From the NCBI GenBank assembly GCA_003996215.1, contig QJPP01000003.1:806001-870000 (forward strand): 64,000 bases of DNA. The letters are read 5' to 3'. This DNA is from Jaltomata sinuosa (taxonomy: Eukaryota > Streptophyta > Magnoliopsida > Solanales > Solanaceae). Positions 1 through 9,828 of this stretch are shown here, piece after piece. The notes under the pieces were generated by a model. That model saw only the letters and a program-made list of their open reading frames with translations, ran no database searches and was not told where the DNA came from. Position 1 is the stretch's first letter; each line of letters begins with the position of its first letter. The position numbers and the translations under genes are program-made.

Positions 1-961
1 TACTTATACCCTTTAAGTACTAGCTCTTGTGCCTCCTCTGCTTGATCCTCATCTTCGTCCTGATGACTCATGGTTTCATCATTGTGGTCAGCTGCAGGTA
101 CTTTATCACCTTTGTTGTTTCTGTTAGGTTTAGCATCACTTGAACCTATTCCTTTAACCTATTCCTGCATAACTAGTTTAGATGTATGTGACAGTTCATC
201 AATTTCCTGCACACTTTGGTTAGCCATCACATTGCTTTCGTCAAATACAACATGCACATTTTCCTCTACACACATAGTTCTTTTATTTTTCACCCTATAG
301 GCTTTGCTATGTGAAGAGTAACCTAGAAAAATTCCCTCATCACTTCTGGCATCAAATTTTCCTAACAAATTCTTTCCATTATTGTGGATGAAGCATTTAC
401 ATCCAAAAGCTCTCAGATGAGAGATGTTAGGTTTTCTGCCTTTGAGTACTTCATAGGGAGTTTTATCCAGAAGAGGCCTAGACATGCATCTATTGATTAT
501 ATAGCAAACAATGTTGATAGCTTCAACCCAAAATTATCTAGCTACATTATTGGCTATCATCATAGTTCTAGCCATCTCCTGCAGGGTTCTATTCTTTGTT
601 TCAACCACCCCATTTTGTTGGGGAGTTCTAGGAGTAGAGAAGTTGTGGTCAATACCATGAGTGGAACAATAATCAATAAATTTAGCATTTTCAAATTCAG
701 TTCCATGGTTTGATCTGATTGTAGCTAGTTGTTTGTCAAGTTTCTTTTCTAGCTTTCTTACTAAAGTGCAGAATGCCTCAAATGCATCTTCTTTAGAAGC
801 AAGTAAAACTGTCCAAGAGTAACTTGTCTAGTCATCAACAAGTACAAACACATACTTTTTTCCACCTCTGCTTCTTACTCTCATGGGGCCACAAAGATCC
901 ATGTGGACCAGTTCCAAGAATATGGTCGAACTTATAACCTGCTTGGATTTTAAGGAAGATT
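1..961 (-). pseudogene. Copia integrase core and start of the integrase-RT linker (element M)
   Basis: Integrase of a copia polyprotein, which would insert element cDNA into the genome. Reading from 961 down I see the first catalytic Asp in a VHMDLCGP context near 900, a central block TEFEN near 700, and the catalytic Glu in NGVVE near 630. The second catalytic Asp is replaced by Asn (SNHG instead of the usual SDHG; codon at 708-710). After a frame break, the conserved KTPYE block and the 'LRAFGC' block (485-159) mark the integrase C-terminal part. Below 159 is the acidic linker toward RT. In-frame stops near 825 and 510 confirm a pseudogene. Confidence 0.85.
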
Positions 962-1504
962 TTACCTGCTTACCTTGAGCACATACAACAATACTTTATC
1001 TTCCTTGAACTTAGTTTTAGGTAGACCTATTACCAAGTCCTTGGAGATCAGTTTGTTAAGTTGAACATGACTAGCATATCCCAGTCTCTTATGCCATAGC
1101 AGGGGATCTTTGTCCATCACACTGAGACAGACAAGATCCTTAACAGGGACTTTTGAGATATCAGTAGTGTAAACATGCTTGTATCTTTTTCCAGTCAAGA
1201 CAGTTTCCCCTGTCTTTAGGTCTATCACCTCCATACCTGTAGAGTAGAAGGTTACCTTGTTTCCCTTGTCACAGAGTTGTGATATGCTGAGTAGATTGTG
1301 GTTCAGTCCTTCAACATGGTATACCTTTTCAATTGAGTGCTCTTCAAACTTACCTATTTTGCCAAATCCTTTGATCTTACCTTTCTTTCCTGCTCTAAAG
1401 GCCACATTCCCTCCTTTCCCTTCTGCTAGTGATCCTGTCATGTGTCTTAAGAAAGCACTGTCCATGTACCAATGTTGCTTTCTTACTCTCACCCTTTCCT
1501 GCAA
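962..1504 (-). pseudogene. Copia protease active-site region and GAG-pre-integrase domain (element M)
   Basis: An open stretch of about 180 codons. Near its start a DSAFLRHMTG block corresponds to the copia aspartic protease active site (usually D-S-G-C-[ST]-R-H-M-T-G). The catalytic DSG is DSA here, which should disable the protease. The LLWHKRLGY block (about 1113-1085) is the GAG-pre-integrase domain, followed by zinc-binding integrase residues. Its 5' neighbour is the second zinc-knuckle region and its 3' neighbour is the integrase core. It is part of one polyprotein, not a separate gene. Confidence 0.85.
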
Positions 1505-3411
1505 AAGAGATTAAAGGTTAGTTTTAGGAACCCAGACTAGCTTAGGTCTTTTCCTTTGATCAAAAGGATGAATTAGATCTTTATTGGTCCATTTTGGCAG
1601 ACTTTTGACAGGCTGTTTCATATGTGCAGACCTGTTCCTTGGGGGAGGAATATTTCTATTAACATTCCTATTTTTACCTTTGGAAGTAGCTTTGAAGTTT
1701 TTATCCTGTTGAGCTTTAGTAGTTGGATAAGATTCCCTTAGGTGACCAACCTTACCACAGTGTGTACAAAGATCAGAGGTTCCTTCAGAAAATTCTTTAT
1801 CAAAGCCTATTCCAGTTTTAGTACTATAAGTTTTATTACTCAACTGAGTGACAATCATTGAAGATTGAGTCCATTTATTTGCTCTTTCGAGCTCATATTT
1901 GGTTCTGGCTAATTCAAGATTTAGTCTTCTGGAATTTTCTCTTTCTAAGTATAATTCATCTTTGAACCTTTTAAGATCTTGTTCACACTTGATTTAGTCA
2001 TCACTCTTGTGTCCTTTCCCCTGTTGAGTAACCATTAATTTCAAAATTTTAGATTTGAGAGAAAGAGTGCCAGTTTCAAGTCGCTGGACCTGTTCCTTGA
2101 GAGATTGATTTTTCCCTTTTAGATCAATGTTGATCTTTTCAAGATCAATGTATTCAAATTTTAAACTGGTCAAGGATGCCAGCAACTGATCTCTATTTTC
2201 ACTCAATTCTTGAAAATTGTCAATAAAGGACATCATTAGGGAGGACAATTTTTTCTTAGAAAAGGGTTTCAACTTGTTCTTGAGATCAAGAAGATTTACC
2301 TCCTGTTCTTTAGTGTCTGATTCAGAGTTTGATTCTGTGTCCTCCATGGCCATCAGGGAAACATCTTCTGTGTCATCATCTTCTGAGTGGTCTGAACCTG
2401 GTCCCCAAGCAACATACATAGCCTTACCAACATCATTCTTCTTCTTTTTGCTGGCTTGCTCTTTTCTTTCTCTTTTATCTCTCTCCTTTTTCCATTCAAT
2501 TTCCCACATAGGATAGTTTTTGACTTGATGGTCAGTCTTTCCACACTTAAAGCAACCACCATTTTGTCCCTTTTCTACATTCTTTTCTTTGCTTGATGAT
2601 GATTTCCTTTTCTCAAAATTTCCTGTCTTTTTGAAGAACTTTTTGAAGTTCCTACTTATCAAGGCAATGTCATCATCATCAAACTCAGATTCATCACTTT
2701 CAGTTGCCTTGAGAGCAAGAGTTTAACCATGTTTCCTTCACCTCTTTTAGTGCTCTCAAAATACCCTTCATAGATCTTTAGATTACCTACCAGTTCATCC
2801 AAAGACATGTTTGTCAGATCTTTTGCTTCTCTAATTGCAGTGACCTTGATTTCCCATGGTTTGGGAAGGGTCCTTAGTACCTTATCAAACTGTTCGTCAG
2901 TAGTGTATATTTTACCTAAAGACACCAATTCGTTCACAACAGTAGTGAATCTACTGATCATCTCCTGAAGAGTTTCACCATTCTTTATCTTGAAGGATTC
3001 ATACTCAGTTGAGAGTTTAGCAATTCTGAATTTCCTTACTTGAGTAGTGCCTTCATGAGCATCAACCAGCATATCCCAAATCTTTTTGGCTGTGGTGCAA
3101 CTGGAGATTCAGTTGAATTCATCTGGTTTAAGTCCACATACAAGGATGCACTTGGCTTTGGCATTTTTTCTCAGCACCTTATAGTCAACCTCAGTGCCTT
3201 GAGCTTTTGGTTTGGGAATGTCCTCGTCTTCTTCATCCTTAATCATAGGGATTTTAGGGCCATCAGTAACTCTAGTCCATAGCTCATAGTCCTCTGCCTG
3301 AAGAAAGTTTTCCATTCTTGCCTTCCACTATGAGTAGTATTGACCATTTAAAAATGGTGTTCTATTGATGTGTTGTCCTTCACCGTGTCTAAAAGGAGGT
3401 GTAGAATTCAT
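1505..3411 (-). pseudogene. Copia gag (capsid and nucleocapsid) of element M
   Basis: Gag-like reading frame beginning at an ATG at 3411, 44 bp inside the primer binding site. The start encodes the gag N-terminus; a stop soon follows, then a run with 'MENFLQAEDYELW', the UBN2/DUF4219-type copia gag start (3315-3109). The 3072-2659 segment continues the helical gag core. A CCHC knuckle (CFKCGKTDHQVKNYP) lies near 2560-2505 and a second, CTHCGKVGHLRESYP, near 1785-1740. In both knuckles the last Cys is replaced by Tyr. A Lys/Glu-rich coiled-coil-like linker (2300-1990) separates them. Frames break near 3340, 3110, 2660 and 1990. Confidence 0.85.
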
Positions 3412-3454
3412 AGTGATCTTATCTTGAGTTATAAGACTCTTGTTAAGATAACCC

Positions 3455-3466
3455 ACTCTGATACCA
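3455..3466 (-). other. Primer binding site of element M, initiator tRNA-Met type
   Basis: On the minus strand the sequence TGGTATCAGAGT lies two bases inside the LTR. It complements the 3' end of plant initiator tRNA-Met (canonical TGGTATCAGAGC), the usual minus-strand primer of copia elements. It fixes the LTR edge at 3469 and the element orientation. Confidence 0.85.
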
Positions 3467-3468
3467 AT

Positions 3469-4309
3469 TGTTAAAAGGCTGACCCCCTAATTTGCCTAAG
3501 GAACAGGTTAAGCAATCTGTTTCTTTGTCGAACACTTCAATGTAAAGCAAGTAAAGAGAACATATGATATTTTACGTGAAAAAACCCTGGCTCACAAAGG
3601 GAAACAACCACGACCTACACCTCTGTAGGATTTAACCCAATTTCACTAAAACAATGAGCCTCAACAATTCAGATTACAAGGAATGCAATCCTACGAACTA
3701 AACTCTAATTCCTAAACACCACACAAACCTCCCCAGGTTTATGTGCCCAAGTTTTTAGTTATCCCAACTTGAAGACTAACTCCTATACCAGTTTATAACT
3801 CACTGACACTAAGAATGAATGATTACAACTCGATTAAAAATAATACAATTAACTTGGCTCAAGAACTGTAAAGCATAGACTTAAGGAACACATTCTTAAA
3901 TCTGGTTTCTTGTATTGGATTCACTTGGATCTTCACTTAGAACTCTCTCAATTATGAACCCTCTAAATTTGATTGTGTTCTTCTTGTAGCTCTCTATATA
4001 ATTACGTAAGGTTTATTGTGAAACCTCTCTTATATTTATAATGAGAGTCCTCTCCTTATTTCGGCTAATTTCCTTCCATATTGGGATCCTCTTCCTTGTA
4101 GGACTTGTCAAGTCAATATTCTTGATTTCTTTCCTTGTAAGATTCTTCCCTATGAAAGGAAACTTCGTGCAAGCTGGACTCTCCTTATAAACACGCTTTC
4201 TCCACATGCTTTGCTCCCTTCTCCGCATCGTTCACCTTCTCCTGATCCTAGTTGGATTCTGCTTGAGAGGAAAAAGTCACAGATACCTATTCCCTGCATG
4301 TGTTCTACA
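3469..4309 (-). repeat. 5' LTR of element M (about 841 bp)
   Basis: On the plus strand it starts TGTTAAAAGG at 3469 and ends TTCTACA at 4309. The ends are TG...CA with a short imperfect inverted repeat. The inner edge is set by the primer binding site. The outer edge is inferred from the terminal CA and from where homology to the element P LTR begins (about 4333). A TATA-like box is at 4031-4040 on the minus strand. The second LTR is outside the window, so the outer edge is not confirmed by a pair. Confidence 0.7.
4031..4040 (-). promoter_or_regulatory. TATA-like box in the LTR of element M
   Basis: TATAAATATA on the minus strand, about 270 bp from the LTR 5' end and upstream of gag. A plausible retrotransposon core promoter; no GC-rich palindromic island lies upstream, unlike the gypsy LTRs here. 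Confidence 0.4.
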
Positions 4310-4755
4310 ACTTTTTCAATCGTCAAAATCTACCTCGATCCATTAATATTCCAATCCTAGTCGCTAACCTACCCTTTACGTTACAAAAGAGAGGCCTTGC
4401 TCCCTATATTCCTCGGTCTATCTTGTTGATCCTTCTCCTGAGTTCACAACAAAATTATATATTTATCTTAATGGAGGCCAGACATCAAAATACTAAACAT
4501 AGGAATATAAGAACAACTAGTAATGGCAAATGAACTAATCAATTCAACTTTATACTAAATAGTCATGCGTTTGTAGTCGTAACCCCAGAACAAGGGTTCT
4601 TAGCCACTCATGCTAATCAAAAACACAAATAACAATGTTTTGATCCAAAGTTATGGCTAAGAAACGGAAGAAGAAAAGAAACCTAATAGTGAATTCTAAT
4701 CTCTGTCTTGTGCTCTGAAAATATGACCAACCCCCTACAAAAAATGCACATTGTT

Positions 4756-4765
4756 CTATTTATAG
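4756..4765 (-). promoter_or_regulatory. TATA box in the 3' LTR of element P
   Basis: CTATAAATAG on the minus strand, identical in the other LTR (15936-15945). It is about 73 bp downstream of the GC-rich island at 4838-4985. Confidence 0.55.
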
Positions 4766-4837
4766 GGCTAGGGAAATAACTCCTTTTCCTTCTTGGAGTC
4801 AGAATAGGTGAAAGCTGGAAAAATTCCATCAGGTGGA

Positions 4838-4985
4838 GGCTGGCGCGATGCGACATGGATGTACCACACTTGGTCCACAACAGTTTTGGTAATGAGGCAG
4901 CGCCCCACCATAGCGCCAACTTTGGCCTTCAGTAGTTTGTGGCCTGGGGCAGCACCCCACCAAGGCGCCTTTGCTTCTTTTCTCT
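4838..4985 (-). repeat. GC-rich quasi-palindromic island in the 3' LTR of element P
   Basis: A GC-rich patch in AT-rich LTR, built of repeated short words and their complements (GGCGC/GCGCC, AGCGCC, CACCCCACCA). It recurs at 16018-16165 and, in related form, inside the element at 9040-9320. It lies directly upstream of the TATA box. Confidence 0.6.
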
Positions 4986-5218
4986 ATTTGTTTGCTCCCG
5001 AGAATTCCGCTAAGTTGCTTCCATGCTTTACTCTTTCGTTTCATCTTCCAATGGTTAGTTTCCCGCGTCAATTCACCTAAAAGCATCTAATCATGTGTCT
5101 TAGTATAACATATATCAATTTGCTCAAAACAAACAGTATATAGTAAGTAATGTTCTTAAAACATAAGGTAAACATGGGTAAAATACGACAAACGGACATA
5201 TAAATATGCCCCAAATCA

Positions 5219-5252
5219 CCACCCCACACTTAAACCTTTTTTCGTCCTCGAA
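5219..5252 (-). other. Polypurine tract and adjacent AGGA hairpin of element P
   Basis: On the minus strand a purine-rich run (AAGTGTGGGGTGG) abuts the LTR start at 5218; it is the expected plus-strand primer. Immediately upstream is a 4-bp stem with an AGGA loop: TTCG (5241-5244), TCCT, CGAA (5249-5252) on the plus strand. The same arrangement occurs in the other gypsy families of this window. Confidence 0.7.
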
Positions 5253-6934
5253 CAACTCACTACCATCTATGCTATGCTTCACCATAACACCTAATGAAAT
5301 TTCCATTCTCATTTGCAAGCGGCTAGACAATTTAGTCATGTTTTCGTAGTTCATATAGCAATCAATATCCAACCACTCTTTTTAGCTCTAATATCTTTCA
5401 CTTGAAACAACACACCCTCTATAACCAACTCTTTATCAAAATCTCGAGCCAACATGTTCATGTGTAAACAAAGCAAGCAATAACACTACCAAATATATGT
5501 CATGAGTGCCCTCACAATTTAGTATTGCCCCCATTTACAATCACACAAATTTAATTTCAATGGGGCATTTTGAATCATTAAAGCACTCACTCTCTCAACA
5601 GATGTTTCAAACATATCATAACATACCATAGGCTTGCCCTTAGTGTATCATAAATTCAACAGAGCAATCACATTCATGGAATCAATAGGACTTTCATTGT
5701 CGGCTTCGGGACGGGTAGGATACTTTTAGGTACAAAGTGACTCTTTTCCTTATTGCACATGAAACTATATTTTTACTCTTTTCTTTCTCCTTCTTCCTTA
5801 TTTTCTCTTATGTCTACACCATTTTTCACTACCACTTCTTCTATATCCTTTTCGCCCTTTCGTTAACGCGTACTTGTTGCTAGCAAAACCTCTTTATTTA
5901 TTTCTTTATTTTTCTTTCCTTTTCTTTTCTTTTTGACTCTCAACAACAAGCACTTTGCAAAAAAACAAGTGAGCTATTTCTTTCGAGTCTTGGGTCGGTT
6001 AACCCTTGACCCGCCATATTTTTTTTGGGCAAATCTTTCTTTCACTATAGTTACCTTTCCTTTATCTACCCTTCTCTTTTTGTTTCCCTATTTTTTCAAC
6101 AAATTTTAATTACTTAGTGCATTAGGGACTTTCATTTGGATCAAATTCATAGGGTATCAACAAAGTGGATAGGCTCTTTATGCGTCTTAAGAAGAAATTC
6201 GGCTTTAAGGCTCAAAGGGGCTTCACTAGTGGCATGTCAAGGTGGCACAAACAATTATCAAAGAAACAAGAAAAATGGCTTTTCAAGAAAATGCCTCAAT
6301 CATATTCCACGAATTTCATGCTAGTCAAAATTCACACACACGCGGGGCAAGTTCTAGATGCTACTCTATGCAAGAAACCAATCAACAACTCACACACACG
6401 GCACCATGATTCACATATCGGAATATTACACTTGCATGCTCATACACAAACACATTGCGTGAATTTACACAATTAAGTTCATTTTCTTTATTTTCGAGTC
6501 TAGTTGAAGAGCCTATGTGTCTCTCATAAAATTCTCACTCAATTGTGTGGCCTCACATAAACTACCCATGACGTCTAGCTAAGACTCCAAGTGGGATTTC
6601 TAAGTTCCAAAGGCAAGGCTCCTAATCCTACTATCTTATGACTAATTTTTCCTTAAGACGGTCGGCATCCATCCATCATCGGGACAAGTCATTACTACTA
6701 TGACTTTTCTAAAAAGAAAAAAATCTATCCTAAAAAAAAAATCTACCCGGTTCAAAGGGACTATCCTCATGAAAAGAACCAAAAACAAAAGCCAAGGAAC
6801 CCATCCTAAAAAGATAATAACATAAACAAACCTAACTAAACATACTACCAAACCATCCTCCTTAAACAACAAAAACCAATCACACAACGCTCACATCACT
6901 CAAGATTTAGCAATGAAAATCATAGGAAGTCTCT
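5253..6934 (-). other. Non-coding 3' region of element P between the two polypurine tracts
   Basis: AT- and pyrimidine-rich DNA without a credible reading frame on either strand. It has long T/C runs (5770-6080) and short ORFs without recognisable domains. Its position, after the env-position ORF and before the terminal polypurine tract, fits a long 3' untranslated region. Confidence 0.6.
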
Positions 6935-6973
6935 TCCCCACCCCACACTTAAACATAACACTGTCCTCAGTGC
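6935..6973 (-). other. Second, internal polypurine tract with AGGA hairpin (element P)
   Basis: On the minus strand TTAAGTGTGGGG is followed by TGGGGAAG. A perfect stem CACTG (6959-6963), loop TCCT, CAGTG (6968-6972) on the plus strand lies just upstream in element orientation. Apart from a different stem it copies the arrangement at 5219-5252. It sits directly after the end of the env-position ORF. No LTR boundary follows, so it is not a terminal tract; it may prime internal plus-strand synthesis. Confidence 0.55.
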
Positions 6974-6974
6974 T

Positions 6975-8237
6975 TTAAATAAGTACAAAAGTAAAGAGTG
7001 AGAGAAGGAACTCCCTGGGCCTCTTAGCGTCGTCCTCCTCCTCATCATTAGAAATGAATTCCTGATCCTGCTCAGCTGTAGTATCATCAACCTCTTCATC
7101 CACCTCATCATTATTTGTGGAAAGCACGGTCGACTCATCATCATCCAGTGTCTCTTGGAACGCCAGACCCATCTTACATATATACATGGCACGGTCAGTC
7201 AATGGGTACCAGTCGCTCAATACAGTCATCTCTTCATCGGTTGCATGTCGACCGCCAATCCTCAACTGCAGCTCTGACATCCATACATCCGGCCTATCCA
7301 AAAATCATCTCTAGCCTGTCTCTCTATGCCAGATAACACAGGCCCGTAAGAAGTGTCCTGGGCCTTGGTCTTTGATACATCAACTCTTTTACTTACCATG
7401 TATGTAAATCTGGGAGGGGCTATGTCATAAATCTCCTCTTCAACATCATCCTTTTTTAGAAAATGAGTCAGTAACCCACCGTAGCAATAACTCACCTTTT
7501 GTTATTCCTGAACTTCATCATATTGTGGCGCAGAAAAGTGGCAACATTAATAGGCATACCTTTCATCAACATATACACAAGAACCACTCACTCTCTGGTC
7601 ACCTCAAAAGTGTGCTTGCATGGTAGGAGGGCACTATAAATAATTTTTAGCCACACCCTTGCTTCTTGATTTAAATAAGCATAGTTCAATATGGCATGTC
7701 ACCCATTGTCCTTGCTTCTTTCCCATCGAGCTGTGGAAGTTATGCCACAGAGTGTGTGCCGGATGTCTCTGTATAGGGGTTCTCGTCCATGTCCAAGAAT
7801 GGGTGGATATCCACATGTGGAGTCCCTAAGAACTCATTCAGTTCCCGAGTTGTGAATTTTATCTTCTTTCCCTGAACCATCACTTGGTGACTCTTTCCCT
7901 GATCCGTGTCCCAATTTGCATAGAACTCGCGGATAAGAGTGAGGTTGTATGGACCCTGGTCTTGGAAGATGTACTGGATGGCCAACTGGTAGACCATGTC
8001 ATGAATATGGGGAAATTCGGTTTGTAGCTTTTGTTCATCAACATGTTCATCTGGCAAATACTTTGCCTCCTTTTGTGATTCAAACCAATCTTCCCCATAT
8101 GTCTCGACAACTTGCTTCCCAAACTTTCACGGGGGTGCCCACGGGGCTGCCAGAGCTCTTGACCTCGATGCTTCTCCTTTGTAGGACCATTTTCTTCCCT
8201 CACCATCAATGACAACTTTCTTTGCTGTTGGAGGCAT
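6975..8237 (-). pseudogene. Env-position ORF of element P, similar to 'putative plant transposon protein' families
   Basis: Starts at the ATG at 8237. About 33 codons in, one TGA (near 8134) interrupts the frame, which then continues past 7880 to about 7740. Later segments at 7495-7262 and 7301-6975 lie in other frames. The conserved part has the pattern 'TRELNEFLGTP' (about 7836-7804) and an upstream 'REFYANWD' (about 7930-7907). In my memory these mark the plant 'putative plant transposon protein' domain (PF20167-like). The C-terminal part is very acidic (Asp/Glu runs near 7130-7020). I see no signal peptide and no clear membrane span, so an envelope role is not supported by the sequence. 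It follows integrase and has its own promoter-like module upstream. Confidence 0.6.
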
Positions 8238-8318
8238 TGTACCTATAGCACAAAATTTACACAAATCAGCCCAATAAAAATAAACTAGAGAAATTAGTGT
8301 TTTGATAGGGTCGTACTA

Positions 8319-8332
8319 ACCCCACACTTAAT
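8319..8332 (-). other. Third polypurine-like tract upstream of the env-position ORF (element P)
   Basis: ATTAAGTGTGGGGT on the minus strand repeats the core of the terminal polypurine tract. Unlike the other two it has no recognisable AGGA hairpin beside it. It lies about 80 bp upstream of the ORF start at 8237. Confidence 0.4.
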
Positions 8333-8979
8333 TTGCTAGCGTGGTGTCCATAGGTTGATGATGTGAGGTACTCAGACTTCCCTCTTTTAATAAATATTTG
8401 TTTTCATCATCCTATGACACCATATAAACCAACCAAGTCCCATAATTATTTACCAAACAATTCTCATGTAGTCACTACCAAATTTCAAGATTACACACTA
8501 TTCATGGCCACAACTTCATTCAATGTAGTACAATTTCACCATTTTTCTTGAAGTTCTAGAGTGACCCATCTTCTCCTACTACTTACTTGCTTTCCACAAA
8601 TCAAGACCCATTAACAAAACAAGTGCAAAATTCAAAATCCACCATTTCTGGTGAAATATATGAAAATTATTTTCTTTTTAGGAGTATTTTTGAGTTTCAA
8701 GCTTTCATCCATGGTGGAAATTTTTTTAGTTCTCCCAACAAGATGAAAATAGTTTACACATAAATCTTAATAATGGAAAGCATAAGTAAGAAGTAGGGAG
8801 TGCTAGAAAGTAAAGAAAAATCTTACCTTGAGAATTAATGGAGAAAGTTTAAGCTTTGAGGGGGGGGGGGGAAACAATGGAGGGAGAAGAAGAATTTGAT
8901 GGAAAATGGGAGTGGGGCGGCGCTCCAAAGGGTTGAGTGAAGAGGAAATAAGCGAGTTAGGGCTTTTTAAAGAGTAGGA

Positions 8980-8988
8980 CTTATAGAA
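8980..8988 (-). promoter_or_regulatory. Possible internal TATA box of element P
   Basis: TTCTATAAG on the minus strand, about 52 bp downstream of the internal GC-rich island (9040-9320) and 740 bp upstream of the env-position ORF. The spacing resembles the LTR promoter layout. Function is inferred from layout only. Confidence 0.35.
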
Positions 8989-9039
8989 TTTTGGGTCTTG
9001 GGTCATTGACCCTTGACCTGCCCCATTTTTTTGCTTACT

Positions 9040-9320
9040 TATGTGAAACGCCTGGGAATGACTGTGGGGCGGCATGCCATGAAGGCGCCAAGAATGGTCC
9101 ATGGAAGTTTGCCCCTTAGGGCAACGTGCCACTAGGGCACAAAAAGTGGTCTGCGAATGTTTGCTATGTAGGGCAGCACGCCAACGTAGCGCCCATCTGG
9201 GTTCGAGCTTGGGGTAGTGCACCAGCGTAGCGCCAAACTTGCCCGTCAAAAGTTTTTCCCTTGGGGCAGCATGCCAACATTGCGCTAACTAAGCCCCTCA
9301 GAAATTCACCTCGTGGGGCG
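9040..9320 (-). repeat. Internal GC-rich quasi-palindromic island of element P
   Basis: Repeated words GGGGC(A/G)GC, GGCGCC, TAGCGCC and GCATGCC and their complements. The stretch 9218-9286 shares wording and order with the LTR island (AGCGCCAA, then a CTTG/TTGG block, then GGGGCAGC about 35 bases later), so the two islands look homologous. It lies between integrase and the env-position ORF. Confidence 0.55.
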
Positions 9321-9439
9321 GTGCGCTAGGGTACTCCGCGTCCTTAAGGATGAGTTTTTCATTACTTACCTGCCCTAATTTTTGTCCTTAGCTCGTGTTT
9401 TCCCATTTCCTCCTGCAAAACAACAACCCATTAGAAAAA

Positions 9440-9590
9440 TAGTGGGTTGCCTCCCACCTAGCGCCTTAGTTTTTGTCGTGGCACGACTTCTATTTTTGTA
9501 TTTTTTGTTATTTTTGTCCTAAACTATTACAATACATTAGTGTATTGCCTCCCACACAACGCCTAATTTAACATCGCGGCACGACGCACC
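9440..9590 (-). other. Two copies of a post-pol double-hairpin motif (element P)
   Basis: Copy 1: plus-strand palindrome GTCGTG-G-CACGAC (9475-9487) and stem GTGGG/CCCAC (9442-9446, 9453-9457) around the loop TTGCCT. Copy 2: stem CATCG/CGACG (9572-9576, 9582-9586) and stem GTGTA/CACAC (9540-9544, 9553-9557), each with one pair that is G-U in the minus-strand RNA. Both copies keep GGGAGGCAA on the minus strand. Related motifs follow the coding regions of elements D and E. Confidence 0.6.
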
Positions 9591-9828
9591 TCAAAAATCA
9601 TTCATCCGATAGGGTGATTGAGGTCTTCTCCCTGTCCACATGCTCAACCCAATAATGCTTCACTCTTTGACCATTAACCAAGAACGTACCTCTTTTGTCG
9701 GCCCTCCACAGCTCAACTGCGCCATGCGGTGTCATTTTTACTACCTCGAATAGTCCAGACCACTTGGACTTAAGCTTCCCAGGGAGCAGCTTCAGTCTTG
9801 AATTGAATAGGAGGACTCGTTGGCCAGG

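Larger units (their letters stand above)
1..4309 (-). mobile_element. Element M: Ty1/copia LTR retrotransposon, 5' part only
   Basis: Read on the minus strand the order is LTR, primer binding site, gag with two zinc knuckles, protease, GAG-pre-integrase and integrase. This is the Ty1/copia order (integrase before RT). RT, RNase H and the 3' LTR lie beyond position 1. Many stops and frame changes show a dead copy. The first bases after the LTR (ACTTT, 4310-4314) should be one target duplication; the other is outside the window. Sequence right of 4333 matches the LTR of element P, so M probably inserted into that LTR. I cannot assign a copia lineage without RT. Confidence 0.88.
4310..5218 (-). 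repeat. 3' LTR of element P, truncated by element M
   Basis: Aligns with 15530-16397 from about 4333 onward, for example the shared block starting CGCTAACCTACCCTTTACG (4362 and 15542) and the shared terminus near AATATGCC...CAAATCA. It ends in CA at 5218, next to the polypurine tract. The outer third of the LTR (equivalent to 15054-15530) is missing, replaced by element M. Bases 4310-4332 are too diverged to place firmly. Confidence 0.82.

Noticed and set aside
1257..1514. Plus-strand ORFs opposite the copia genes of M (also 384-713 and 2217-2516)
   Set aside because: They are antisense shadows of gag, protease and integrase codons; no domain and composition follows the opposite strand.
4829..5086. 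Frames of 80-90 codons in the LTRs of P (also 16033-16266) on both strands
   Set aside because: They fall in non-coding LTR islands, differ by stops between the two LTR copies and show no domain.
8860..8871. Run of 12 G residues
   Set aside because: A simple homopolymer within non-coding DNA of P; likely replication slippage and possibly inaccurate in length.
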